Below, piece by piece: positions 25,104 to 33,408 of a stretch of 64,000 nucleotides of DNA. Numbering within the stretch: the first letter of the stretch is position 1; the number at the start of each line of letters is the position of its first letter. The translations under genes and the position numbers were made by a program. This DNA comes from Cylindrospermopsis curvispora GIHE-G1 (GTDB lineage: Bacteria > Cyanobacteriota > Cyanobacteriia > Cyanobacteriales > Nostocaceae): contig NZ_CP060822.1 of NCBI RefSeq assembly GCF_014489415.1, forward strand, positions 2,651,501 to 2,715,500, in the 5' to 3' direction. The notes under the pieces are model-generated. The model worked only from the letters and a program-made list of their open reading frames with translations. It did no database searches and was not told the DNA's origin.

Positions 25104-25209
25104 CCTTTTGTTGAAGTTACCGACAGAGCTACAAACTGGAGTTAATTTGTAGGTGTCATGACCTGTCTTTCGTAGCCAACCTTACCTGATGGTAGGTAAC
25201 TCTTTTTTA
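25104..25209 (+). ncRNA. Candidate intergenic small RNA, about 105 nt
   Basis: No ORF beyond six codons is present. Structure visible by eye: hairpin CTACAAA/TTTGTAG (25129-25152, ten-base loop), the palindrome GTCATGAC (25155-25162), and TTACCT/AGGTAA (25182-25199) followed by CTCTTTTTT, an intrinsic terminator. A promoter sits just upstream at the right distance. It does not match any cyanobacterial RNA family I can recall (6S, Yfr1, Yfr2, tmRNA, RNase P). Inference: a free-standing regulatory RNA. Confidence 0.5.
25182..25209 (+). terminator. Intrinsic terminator of the small RNA candidate
   Basis: Stem TTACCT/AGGTAA with loop GATGGT, or alternatively CCTTACC/GGTAGG with a bulge, followed immediately by CTCTTTTTT. 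The stem is short, so efficiency is uncertain. Confidence 0.55.
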
Positions 25210-25234
25210 TAGCAGAGTCATGCACGCTCACCCC

Positions 25235-25265
25235 ACCTACCCAGATTGTTAATATCTGGGTAGGT
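25235..25265. repeat. Perfect 12-bp inverted repeat
   Basis: ACCTACCCAGAT and ATCTGGGTAGGT form a perfect 12-bp stem around a 7-base loop. No U-run follows on either strand, so it is not a typical terminator. It could be a regulator site or a stable RNA hairpin. Confidence 0.7.
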
Positions 25266-25537
25266 TTGGGTAGATATTAATGAGCGGTACTAACAGGAGA
25301 GTTTTCAAAAGTTGCTGTCAAAATGCTTTCTCTCGGTACTAAGTTTTTTTCATGTTAACCACGGTTTTTTTCAGTGGATGTAACAATGACTACGATTTCA
25401 CCCAAATTTGGTAAAAAAGGCAAAAAAGCCCATTTGTTCCCAAGTTTTACTCGTTGATGGTAATCATAGATGATAACTATTGGACTCAATTTTGGGATTG
25501 TGGTAGATTGTCAAGGTCATTTAATTTACTCTATAAT

Positions 25538-26179
25538 ATGCAACCTAACTTCCGAAAAAATTTACATACCAATATTTCTGTCACCGCAGCTGCGATCGCA
25601 TTGTTGATTGCTAGTCCAGTTGCAAACTCAAATATTGCTAATGCCCAAACTAATACAACTAATACCCGCCCAGCTGCATCCATTGAAAAACCAACAGTAA
25701 TTAATATATCTATTACTGAGGCACAGGTATTAGCTGCTCAAAAGGCTTGGGGAGATGCATTAGTTAGTATCAGCACTACCTATGAACAAAAGGGAATAGC
25801 TGCTGCTAGGGAATTAGCAGGAAAAATTATTGACCAAGCTTATGGCTATCAGTTTGGAGCAGTATTGTTTAAACCAACTTTAGCAAAACCACCACAAACA
25901 TACCGCACCACACGCCAAGGTGCTCTTGCTTACTTTGTTGGTGGTGATCCTGCATTCCCCTCCGATAGTGGTTTTGCTCTCAAAGGGTGGCGTAAAGTAG
26001 AAATCCGTAATGCTGGAATTTTCATTAATGGTGACACGGCCATGAGTCTAGCAACTGTGGTGTTGACTGACAAGTCTGGTAAGGTTACAAGCGTGGATAA
26101 AACTTGGGGTTTCATAAAAGATAGTAGCGGTAAGTTACGTATTATATTGCATCACTCATCCTTACCTTACGGTAGTTAA
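25538..26179 (+). CDS. Secreted protein with NTF2-like fold (predicted)
   Basis: 213-residue exported protein. From the ATG at 25538 there is a clean signal peptide (MQPNFRKN, then hydrophobic AAAIALLIAS, cleavage near ANA-Q). A frame extended 28 codons upstream would bury that signal. The mature part, with ITEAQVLAAQKAWGDALVSI, ARELAGKIIDQAYGY, and strands RKVEIRNAGIFINGDTAMS, VDKTWGFIKDSSGKLRIILH, looks like a SnoaL/DUF4440-type NTF2-like domain: an N-terminal helix pair, then a curved sheet ending in LHHSS. Proteins of this kind are sometimes mislabelled phosphoribosyl-AMP cyclohydrolase, for which I see no catalytic motif. Substrate unknown. Confidence 0.7.
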   Translation: MQPNFRKNLHTNISVTAAAIALLIASPVANSNIANAQTNTTNTRPAASIEKPTVINISITEAQVLAAQKAWGDALVSISTTYEQKGIAAARELAGKIIDQAYGYQFGAVLFKPTLAKPPQTYRTTRQGALAYFVGGDPAFPSDSGFALKGWRKVEIRNAGIFINGDTAMSLATVVLTDKSGKVTSVDKTWGFIKDSSGKLRIILHHSSLPYGS

Positions 26180-26205
26180 GAACTAAAAAGATGGGAAGAT
26201 TGCAA

Positions 26206-27636
26206 CTACTCTTGTTGAAAAGCCAACAACTGCTGTTGATTAATTCTTCCTGCTTCATGTAAAGTATTAACAATTTCGGAAATAGTTAATACTGAATGAC
26301 CACAATAACCGTTTTCTTTTAGTTTGTCTTTCACTCCCTTTTCGTGGTCAATGAAAACTACAATATCATTGACCCTTAATCCCACAGATTTAATTTTTTC
26401 AGCTCCTTCCATTACACTTTTACCACTAATAAGAATATCATCAACCACTGCGATGGTTTCTCCGGGAAGAAAATTTCCTTCAATTGCTTTGCGCGTGCCA
26501 TGTGCTTTCACCTCCTTGCGGGGAAAAATCATGGGATAACCTAATCTTAATGACAACCCGGTTGCAGTAGGTAGAGAACCATAGGGAATACCAGCTAATC
26601 GGTCAAAAGTCAAACCAGCTAGTATTTTCTCATAAGCACCAATCACCTGACTAAATACCTGGGGATTGGAAATAATTTTCCGCAAGTCAATATAATAGGG
26701 AAATATGGCTCCCGATGCTTGAATAAACTCCCCAAACATGATACAACCAATGTCAAAAAGTTGTAGAATTAAGTCCTGATGGGGGTGTTTATCCTTTATA
26801 TTGACATCGGGAAACCACACATCACAACTAGAAGTAGAATTAATCAAATCGCTTCTAATTTGGTTCAATTCCGTCCTTAGAGAGCGAATTTCCTGGGATA
26901 GGTTAGTGCTGCTTAACATATCTTGAGGAACCGGAATTAACAATCCATCACCATGATTGTCTAAACCCGCTGCCAAAATTGGTTGAATACTATTCTCTTG
27001 TGACCAAACACTTCGTACCATGATTATTCTTTCTGGTGCGACAGCGCGAATAGATTTTAAAATTTCAGGATTGGTTGTTCCTACTTCCAAACATAACTGT
27101 TCAGGAGTTCCCCAAGTTTTGGACTCTTGGACTACTTGCAAATAAAAGGGAGAAGTAGTAGGGTATTGTTGTAAAATAGCTGCACTAGGATTAGAAGTAC
27201 AGCATAAAATAAAGACAGCTTTATCGGGATATACTAAAAATGGTGCAATATGGTCTTGTCCAGCATAAGGATTTAATGTTACCGCGTCAACTTCCCAATC
27301 TACAAATATGGAATGGGCAAACATGCTGGTAGTATTGAGATCGCCATGTTTAGCATCTAAAATAATGGGAACTTCCCCGGGAATAGATGCCATTATTTTG
27401 ATTAACAGTTCTATACCTCTGACTCCTAGAGCTTGATAAAAGCCCAGGGTAGGTTTGTAAGCACAAACAAAATCTGCAGTTTCCGCAATCACAAATTGTA
27501 ACCAGTTCTCTAAACTGGCGAGCAAATCAGAGCCTTGATAACGCTCTGGAATCATTTCTGGGTTAGGGTCAAGTCCTACAAAAAACAGACTCTGTTTGTC
27601 AGTAATATTTTGGTTTAATTTATCTAAAAAAATCAT
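26206..27636 (-). CDS. pyrFE: Bifunctional OMP decarboxylase / orotate phosphoribosyltransferase
   Basis: Catalyses the last two steps to UMP. The 476 residues contain, first, an OMP decarboxylase domain (FVGLDPNPEMIPERY; ILDAKHGDLNTTS with the catalytic Asp-Lys-Asp set; LNPYAGQDHIAPF, residues 1 to about 270), then an orotate phosphoribosyltransferase domain with the PRPP motif VVDDILISGKS (about residues 397-407). Domain order is PyrF-PyrE, opposite to eukaryotic UMP synthase and known from cyanobacteria. It converges on the secreted NTF2-like gene (26 bases). Confidence 0.95.
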   Translation of the reverse strand: MIFLDKLNQNITDKQSLFFVGLDPNPEMIPERYQGSDLLASLENWLQFVIAETADFVCAYKPTLGFYQALGVRGIELLIKIMASIPGEVPIILDAKHGDLNTTSMFAHSIFVDWEVDAVTLNPYAGQDHIAPFLVYPDKAVFILCCTSNPSAAILQQYPTTSPFYLQVVQESKTWGTPEQLCLEVGTTNPEILKSIRAVAPERIIMVRSVWSQENSIQPILAAGLDNHGDGLLIPVPQDMLSSTNLSQEIRSLRTELNQIRSDLINSTSSCDVWFPDVNIKDKHPHQDLILQLFDIGCIMFGEFIQASGAIFPYYIDLRKIISNPQVFSQVIGAYEKILAGLTFDRLAGIPYGSLPTATGLSLRLGYPMIFPRKEVKAHGTRKAIEGNFLPGETIAVVDDILISGKSVMEGAEKIKSVGLRVNDIVVFIDHEKGVKDKLKENGYCGHSVLTISEIVNTLHEAGRINQQQLLAFQQE

Positions 27637-27675
27637 TTTTCACCCACCATTGTATTTTATTTGAACTGTTCTTAC

Positions 27676-28425
27676 TTACAATCCTGCAAACCACTCATAA
27701 CCTTGGTCTTCCCAATAACCTTTAAAATTTGTTAGTTCAGAAGTTAAGGTCACTCTTGTTACCCATTTACTTTGTTTATAACCCAATTTAATTGGTGTAG
27801 CTAATCGCAAGGGCGCGCCATTTTCTCTGGGTAATTTCTCGCCATTTTTTTCGTAGGCCAACAAGGTTTGTGGATGGGTGACAGAAGGTAAATCCCAACT
27901 CTCGTAATAACCATCTGCTGATTGAAAATATACGTACTTTGCATTTACATGGGGTTGAGCCAAAGCAAGTAAATCACGCAGACGAACCCCTCCCCATTGT
28001 ACAATGGCCGCCCATCCCTCTACACAAACATGACGAATAATCATGGATGTGTAAGGTAAACTTTGAATTTCCCTCATATTCAGGTTTAGGGGATGATTAA
28101 CTTGACCGTCAATAATCAGACGATATTTTTCTAGGTCAATAATCGGTGTACCCCGAAAGCTGTTAATGATTAGGGATTTTGGTTCAATTTGATTGGAGCT
28201 AAATTCCGGTACTGGTTTTTGTGGTTGAAATATTAACTGCTCAACTTTTTGATTCCATGGTTCTGATATTTTGCCCACTAAGTCTTCTAATGCTGGTGTA
28301 CCACAACCAGTTAGGAAAAAACCCATACCTGAAATTCCCCATGTTTTTAAAAACTGACGGCGGGATACTTCCGGATTGATGACCTTAATTAGCTCTCTTT
28401 CTATTTCCTGTTGATTATGGTTCAT
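27676..28425 (-). CDS. Tat-exported molybdopterin oxidoreductase (sulfite oxidase/MsrP-like fold)
   Basis: Predicted periplasmic Mo-pterin enzyme, 249 residues. SRRQFLK (21-27) is a Tat motif and FFLTG-Cys41 looks like a lipobox, so a Tat lipoprotein is likely. The SUOX-fold core follows: YRLIIDGQVNHPLNL, then RHVCVEGW with Cys134 as the expected Mo ligand, then WGGVRLRDLLALAQ. It ends with WVTRVTLTSE. Because a cytochrome b-like gene follows 41 bases upstream on the same strand, the two probably form a redox pair passing quinol electrons to the Mo centre, functionally like MsrP-MsrQ although the cytochrome differs. Substrate unknown. Confidence 0.87.
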   Translation of the reverse strand: MNHNQQEIERELIKVINPEVSRRQFLKTWGISGMGFFLTGCGTPALEDLVGKISEPWNQKVEQLIFQPQKPVPEFSSNQIEPKSLIINSFRGTPIIDLEKYRLIIDGQVNHPLNLNMREIQSLPYTSMIIRHVCVEGWAAIVQWGGVRLRDLLALAQPHVNAKYVYFQSADGYYESWDLPSVTHPQTLLAYEKNGEKLPRENGAPLRLATPIKLGYKQSKWVTRVTLTSELTNFKGYWEDQGYEWFAGL

Positions 28426-28466
28426 GATTATGGTTCAATGATTTTCAATTAATTAAAAATACCAGT

Positions 28467-29078
28467 CTACCAAAACATGGATTCAATTAATTTATCTCCT
28501 CCTGCTCTTTTACCTAGTTGCCAATGAATGACTACAAATATAATTATCAACGGTACGGAAGCAAAATGCACAATTCTTAATCCTTGCCAGTTGCCAAATA
28601 TATCCACTAGCCATGGAAATTGGGCTGGTTTATACATCCCCATACCTGTGAATGTTGCTAACAAGAGAATGGGAATAATAGCTGTGTAAACAATGCGATG
28701 CCAGCTATAGGTAAGACGTTTAATATTGTCGGTTTTCTGCAAAGCTTTAATGTCATTATTCCCCACAAATCTGTGTTGCCAACGTCTGGTCAATAAAATG
28801 TACATTCCATAGCTAAAAAGATTCACTGAAAATAGCCACATAGCTGCAAAATGCCAGTGTCTACCCCCTGCTAACCAAGCTCCTAAGGTAAAAATAGGGG
28901 GAATGTGTAATCCTCCACGACCACCAAAAACCGGATTGGCATTGTAAATTTGTAGTCCACTAGTAATCATCAGAAAAAGACTGACTATATTCAAACTGTG
29001 AAATATTTTGACCGCAAGATCTTGCTTGGGCAATTTCTGAGTTTTTCTGGTGGAGTTCCTATCTATATCCATATTCAA
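28467..29078 (-). CDS. Cytochrome b561/hydrogenase-type membrane cytochrome b
   Basis: 203-residue membrane protein with four hydrophobic helices (about 28-48, 77-97, 130-150, 168-188). Histidines placed for two haems: FHSLN (first helix), RHWHFAAMW, TYSWHRIVY, RIVHFASV and VIHWQLG. The family is the Ni/Fe-hydrogenase type b-cytochrome (cytochrome b/b6 domain) group. It lies just upstream of the molybdoprotein gene and would donate electrons from the quinone pool. An alternative start at 29072 is possible. Confidence 0.82.
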   Translation of the reverse strand: MNMDIDRNSTRKTQKLPKQDLAVKIFHSLNIVSLFLMITSGLQIYNANPVFGGRGGLHIPPIFTLGAWLAGGRHWHFAAMWLFSVNLFSYGMYILLTRRWQHRFVGNNDIKALQKTDNIKRLTYSWHRIVYTAIIPILLLATFTGMGMYKPAQFPWLVDIFGNWQGLRIVHFASVPLIIIFVVIHWQLGKRAGGDKLIESMFW

Positions 29079-29100
29079 ATTTTACTGCCTCATGTTTATA

Positions 29101-29601
29101 TTAGTCATCTGTTAATTTAAATGCAGCGGTTAAAGCTAAAGCTAGGGCATCTGCTGCATCATCAGGTTGAGGAATTTCTTCTAAATCTAACTCCCGCATC
29201 ACAGCCTCTTGTACTTCTATCTTTTCAGCTTTGCCATAACTGGTTAAAGCCTGTTTAATTTGGGGAGGGGCAAACTCCAAATAGGGAAGTCTCCGTTGTC
29301 CCAAAACCAACATGATCACACCTCTTGCTTGTGCTACTAAAATTGTGTTGGCCATTCGGTAAAAAAACAACCTTTCAATAGCAACTACATCTGGTTGTAG
29401 TTGGTCTAGGAGGGTGTGTAAATCATCAAATAAGGTACATAGTCGTTGGGTGATTTCCATATCAGAGGGGGTGCGAATCACACCGAAATCAACCATTTTT
29501 ATGGTGGTATCCGACAATTTGGCTGACCTTTGCTCCAGGGAAATCGCACCAAACCCGACTATTGCTAATCCTGGATCTAATCCTAAAATTTGCCGTGTCA
29601 T
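29101..29601 (-). CDS. ruvC: Holliday junction endonuclease RuvC
   Basis: Resolves recombination intermediates with RuvAB. The ATG at 29601 gives 166 residues, the normal length; the upstream in-frame extension has no similarity to RuvC and crosses the divergent yvcK promoter. Catalytic residues: Asp in LGLDPG (near N-terminus), Glu in VAIERLFF, and the C-terminal [13 protein letters not shown] with the acidic pair. It is 22 bases upstream of the cytochrome b gene, same strand. Confidence 0.95.
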   Translation of the reverse strand: MTRQILGLDPGLAIVGFGAISLEQRSAKLSDTTIKMVDFGVIRTPSDMEITQRLCTLFDDLHTLLDQLQPDVVAIERLFFYRMANTILVAQARGVIMLVLGQRRLPYLEFAPPQIKQALTSYGKAEKIEVQEAVMRELDLEEIPQPDDAADALALALTAAFKLTDD

Positions 29602-29749
29602 AAATAATAATTCCGGTTTCTGGATTGAAATTTGGTTGACCCAGGACTTGGTCGGGAGTTTCCGGTTAGCAATGGCCAAATCGTGAAGGATTAAACACCA
29701 GATAGTATATAATTTTAAACACTTCCTGTACCATACTCCCTTTTTAGGT

Positions 29750-31120
29750 ATGTCCATCGGTTTTCTGAAACAGGCTATTAATGCTATACACAACCAACCA
29801 TATAGCAGCACTACCCATCGGGTCAACCAATGGTTTAAATGGTTATCTCCTGGAATATCGGTTAAACGGTGGTTTATGGTCACTGTCAGCGGTGTCCTCC
29901 TAGCCATTTTGGGTTTGGCCATTTGGATGAAGCTAACCCCCATCTTTTGGATCTTAGAGTTACTCAAGGGTTTATTAGCCCTCTTAACAGACATTTTACC
30001 CCACTATGTGAGTGGACCATTAGTTTTGTTATTGGGTGGACTCCTAGTGCTTTGGGGACAATCTCGCACCGTGGGTTCCATTACTCAAGCTTTAAGACCA
30101 CAGGGATCCCAAGAGGAACTCATAGATGTAATTTTAGCACATCATCGTTTGTATCGTGGTCCAAAAATTGTGGTTGTTGGCGGTGGTACTGGACTTTCTA
30201 CCCTATTAAGGGGACTGAAAACTTATAGCGCCAATATTACTGCCATTGTCACTGTTGCTGATGATGGCGGATCTTCTGGTAGGTTACGTCAGGAATTCGG
30301 TGTTTTGCCACCGGGTGATATTCGCAATTGTTTAGCTGCTCTTGCAGATGAAGAAAAGTTATTAACTGAATTATTTCAATATCGTTTTCGAGCTGGTGAT
30401 GGACTCACGGGACATAGCTTTGGTAATTTGTTCTTAACTGCTATGAGTGACATCACAGGAGATTTAGAACAAGCAGTGGCAGCTAGCTCTAAGGTATTGG
30501 CGGTTAGAGGACAGGTTCTACCTGCTACCTTGAGTGATGTGCGCCTTTGGGCAGAAATGGCTGATGGTCGTCGTATAGAAGGGGAATCTAGCATTCCTAA
30601 AGCTGGAGGTAAAATTGTCAAGATTGGCTGTCTCCCCGCCAACCCTCCTGCCATACCCGCAGCTATTAAAGCTATTCGCAGTGCTGATTATATTATTATT
30701 GGACCTGGTAGTTTATATACTAGCCTCATCCCCAACTTGCTAGTGCCTGAAATTACCCAGGCGATCGCCTGTGCTAATGTACCTCGTATTTATATCTGTA
30801 ATATTATGACCCAGCCAGGGGAAACTGAGGGCTATAGTGTATCCGAACATATTCGGGCTATTGACCGTGCTTGTGGCGATCGCAAACTTTTTGATGCTGT
30901 CCTGGTCCATAGAAGGAGTCCCTCAGCTCAAGCTTTAATCCGCTATGCTCAGCAAAATTCCCACCCCGTATTTCTGGACACGGAAGCTGTTTCCCGATTA
31001 GGAAGACGCATTGTCCCTGCTAATGTACTATATGAGGACGAAACGGGTTTTGTTCGTCATGACCCCCAAAAACTAGCTAGGGTTCTATTAAAATGGTATG
31101 GTGCTGCAAGTAAAAAATAG
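29750..31120 (+). CDS. yvcK: YvcK/CofD-like UDP-GlcNAc-binding protein
   Basis: Regulator of carbon allocation and cell-wall synthesis in other bacteria (gluconeogenesis factor); 456 residues. The N-terminal 115 residues contain two or three membrane helices (about 40-60 and 88-106), a cyanobacterial addition. The Rossmann domain begins [18 protein letters not shown] (around residue 141) and continues [21 protein letters not shown] and GHSFGNLFL, all conserved in YvcK rather than the CofD transferase. Two HIP1 octamers lie in the coding region. Divergent from ruvC and followed 18 bases later by tsaE. Confidence 0.92.
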   Translation: MSIGFLKQAINAIHNQPYSSTTHRVNQWFKWLSPGISVKRWFMVTVSGVLLAILGLAIWMKLTPIFWILELLKGLLALLTDILPHYVSGPLVLLLGGLLVLWGQSRTVGSITQALRPQGSQEELIDVILAHHRLYRGPKIVVVGGGTGLSTLLRGLKTYSANITAIVTVADDGGSSGRLRQEFGVLPPGDIRNCLAALADEEKLLTELFQYRFRAGDGLTGHSFGNLFLTAMSDITGDLEQAVAASSKVLAVRGQVLPATLSDVRLWAEMADGRRIEGESSIPKAGGKIVKIGCLPANPPAIPAAIKAIRSADYIIIGPGSLYTSLIPNLLVPEITQAIACANVPRIYICNIMTQPGETEGYSVSEHIRAIDRACGDRKLFDAVLVHRRSPSAQALIRYAQQNSHPVFLDTEAVSRLGRRIVPANVLYEDETGFVRHDPQKLARVLLKWYGAASKK

Positions 31121-31138
31121 GATCCACAAATTATTGTT

Positions 31139-31579
31139 ATGACTAGGATCTACCTGCAAGATGCAAAAGCTACACGGGAATTTGGCATTAATTTAGCAAA
31201 AACCCTGAAGCCAGGTACGGTAATTTTATTACAGGGCGATTTAGGTGCAGGTAAAACTACTCTGGTGCAAGCCATAGGGGAAGGTTTAGGTATCAGTGAC
31301 CCAATTGTCAGTCCTACCTTTACCCTAATTAATGAATACACTGATGGCATCCTACCTTTTTATCACCTGGATTTGTATCGCCTAGAACCTCAGGACGTAG
31401 CCAATCTCTATTTAGAAAACTACTGGGAAGGAATAGACACTACCCTGGGAATTGTGGCTATTGAATGGCCTGAACGCATGCCATACCTACCACCTAGCTA
31501 TTTAAAGCTGATTCTGAATTATGAAAAAGATAACTCCCGTTATGTAGAAATTATTAGCTCTGACTACCTTGATACATGA
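31139..31579 (+). CDS. tsaE: tRNA t6A biosynthesis ATPase TsaE
   Basis: ATPase for threonylcarbamoyl-adenosine 37 modification of ANN-decoding tRNAs with TsaB/C/D. 146 residues, Walker A GDLGAGKTTLVQAI (about residues 32-45), followed by SPTFTLINEY and DLYRLE, both conserved in TsaE, then WPERM. Ends with a 16-base tail-to-tail overlap with prmC on the other strand. Confidence 0.95.
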   Translation: MTRIYLQDAKATREFGINLAKTLKPGTVILLQGDLGAGKTTLVQAIGEGLGISDPIVSPTFTLINEYTDGILPFYHLDLYRLEPQDVANLYLENYWEGIDTTLGIVAIEWPERMPYLPPSYLKLILNYEKDNSRYVEIISSDYLDT

Positions 31580-32457
31580 GCTAGAGCAAAACGCTTAATT
31601 CCAGCTAGGTCAGTATGAATAGAAATATGGGAATAATTGCCATTATTTATCAGCATTTCCCTAACTATTTCGTCTTGTCCAGCCATCATTTCAATTAACC
31701 ATACACCACCCGGGAGCAAATAGTGGGGAGAAACTTGTACTAGATAACGAATTGCTTCTAAACCGTCCACACCTCCATCTAAAGCTAAATGGGGTTCATG
31801 TTTGGCTACTTCCGGTTCTAGGGTTCCTATCATATCACTAGGAATATAAGGTGGATTGGACACCATACCACTAATTTTACCTTTGAGGTGATTTAGAGGT
31901 TCCCACCAGCACCCCTGGTGGAATTCCACCCGCTGTGTAAAACCTAGATTCCTTGCGTTTGTCTTAGCAACTGCCAAAGCCTGTTCGCTTATGTCCGTAG
32001 CATAAATCTTAGCGTTTGTCAATACCTCTGCCAAACCCAGGGCGATCGCTCCACTACCAGTACCTAAATCCACCCAGATTCCCGATTGCAGCTCCTGGTT
32101 ACCAGCTTCCATCACCAAGTCAATGAGTATCTCCGTTTCTGGTCTGGGGATTAACACTGCGTCGGACACAGCAAGGGTAAATTTTCGCCAAGGGGTTTTA
32201 CCTGCAAGATACTGAATTGGCACTCTTTGTTGTAACCGCTTTTGCCACAGAGTGTCTAATTCAGTTAAGGATAGCACCATGGTGATTTCCTGGTAGTCTT
32301 TAAAAGATTCCAAACGCAGTGTTAATTTATCTACTCTTGCTATCTCTTGTAATAGCCAATCTACCTCTCGTGGTGAAATACCCTTACCTAAAGCAGTGGT
32401 TATAGCCGAATTTCGCCATTTCCATAGTTCAATTCCACTAGTTAGTTGATTAATCAT
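31564..32457 (-). CDS. prmC: Release-factor glutamine methyltransferase PrmC (HemK)
   Basis: Methylates the GGQ glutamine of peptide release factors. The 297 residues have the N-terminal helical domain (residues 1-90), PYLAGKTPW-like IQYLAGKTPWRKFTL, then the SAM domain with DLGTGSGAIALGL and catalytic NPPYIPSD (around residue 200). Start overlaps the tic22 stop by 4 bases (ATGA), so it is likely co-transcribed with it. Its 3' end overlaps the 3' end of tsaE. Confidence 0.94.
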   Translation of the reverse strand: MINQLTSGIELWKWRNSAITTALGKGISPREVDWLLQEIARVDKLTLRLESFKDYQEITMVLSLTELDTLWQKRLQQRVPIQYLAGKTPWRKFTLAVSDAVLIPRPETEILIDLVMEAGNQELQSGIWVDLGTGSGAIALGLAEVLTNAKIYATDISEQALAVAKTNARNLGFTQRVEFHQGCWWEPLNHLKGKISGMVSNPPYIPSDMIGTLEPEVAKHEPHLALDGGVDGLEAIRYLVQVSPHYLLPGGVWLIEMMAGQDEIVREMLINNGNYSHISIHTDLAGIKRFALAHVSR

Positions 32458-33272
32458 GAGCGTGGTTTTGGGGGTATGGTTTTTGGCTGGGCGCTATTGG
32501 AACGCAGACTATTAAGGTGTTGTCTAGATTCGGGAGATGGAATCAAAACCAGCTGTTTTAACCAGGTATCATTCTTTTGAGTCAAGGTATTAATTAATCC
32601 GTCCACACCTACAACTTGAATATAAGCCTGGGGGAACCTTCCCTTCACCTTAGTCAGTAAATTTTGGGCATCTTGTTTACTAAAAAACAAAGGAATTATG
32701 GTTTGAGGTTTTCCCCCACCTACTTGAATAGTAATGTGACTTTTATCCTTCCCAGATATGACCATAAAAATCGGCACACTTTTTAACTGCTCTACCCGTT
32801 GACCACTAGCTTTCATTAGCTGTGCTGCTCCCGTCATTTCTTGGGAGACCGGGTTAAAAGAAAACAAAAGCTGATTGGGTTGATTTTGTTGTTTTTGCTG
32901 TTTTTGATATATAAGTCCCAAAGGTACGGTAGTAACCTGCAACGTTTTGAGCATTTCCTGGGTTTTTGGGTTCTTGTCTTTCCCTAGGATTTGCCTAAAC
33001 TTTTGCACAAAGTTTAAAGCTTCTTGACGGCTCATGTATACATCCGTCATTGCTCTCTCCTGTTTTCTATCTGGGGAAGATATCATGCGACTTAAAGGTG
33101 TACCCTGATCATTAGTTATCAAGTACACCGGAACTGCATCTAATTTACCCTTAATTTCTTGTGGTGGTAAGGCAAATACGGTGCGACCATAGCTTAAAGT
33201 AAGCCCTGAAGTACTAGCGATCAAACCCAAGTTAATACCCACACCAACTAATGACTGGATAAATGATTTCAT
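32454..33272 (-). CDS. Tic22-family periplasmic protein
   Basis: 272-residue exported protein with an N-terminal hydrophobic signal (MKSFIQSLVGVGINLGLIAS, to about residue 35). The Tic22 repeats are recognisable: VPVYLITNDQGTPL, MSRQEALNFVQKF, then VPIFMVISG and FFSKQDAQNLLTKV. In cyanobacteria Tic22 homologues sit between outer and inner membranes and help outer-membrane biogenesis; in plastids they serve protein import. The C-terminal tail is basic and Pro/Ser-rich. It is followed by an ATGA overlap to prmC. Confidence 0.88.
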   Translation of the reverse strand: MKSFIQSLVGVGINLGLIASTSGLTLSYGRTVFALPPQEIKGKLDAVPVYLITNDQGTPLSRMISSPDRKQERAMTDVYMSRQEALNFVQKFRQILGKDKNPKTQEMLKTLQVTTVPLGLIYQKQQKQQNQPNQLLFSFNPVSQEMTGAAQLMKASGQRVEQLKSVPIFMVISGKDKSHITIQVGGGKPQTIIPLFFSKQDAQNLLTKVKGRFPQAYIQVVGVDGLINTLTQKNDTWLKQLVLIPSPESRQHLNSLRSNSAQPKTIPPKPRS

Positions 33273-33372
33273 AACTGCTTCTGTCTAATTGCGCTTTATT
33301 ACCAAAAACGGGTGGAGGAAAATCCTCACACCCCTTGACATTAATTTCTTGACATTAGTTTCATGGTCAAGA

Positions 33373-33408
33373 TATTTATATCAAGCTATATCAAGCTACA
33401 TCAAGTTA
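33373..33408. repeat. Short tandem repeats at the ndhF 3' end
   Basis: Three near-identical decamers TATCAAGCTA, TATCAAGCTA, CATCAAGTTA run from 33379 to 33408; the last includes the ndhF stop codon. Just before them (about 33338-33365) two 14-mers CTTGACATTA(A/G)TTT stand in tandem. Probably replication slippage. Confidence 0.6.

Larger units (their letters stand above)
24975..25537. other. 563-base intergenic region with small RNA candidate and hairpins
   Basis: Contains the small-RNA candidate (25092-25209), a strong hairpin (25235-25265) and a 24-codon ATG frame (25386-25460) rich in Lys/Gly that lacks a convincing ribosome site and is not called. The remaining part is the promoter region of the secreted protein gene at 25538. 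Confidence 0.6.

Noticed and set aside
25386-25460. 24-codon Lys/Gly-rich ORF
   Set aside because: No good ribosome site and no known family; likely chance.
29602-29994. N-terminal extension of RuvC
   Set aside because: RuvC is about 166 residues; the extension has no similarity and overlaps the 5' end of divergent yvcK.
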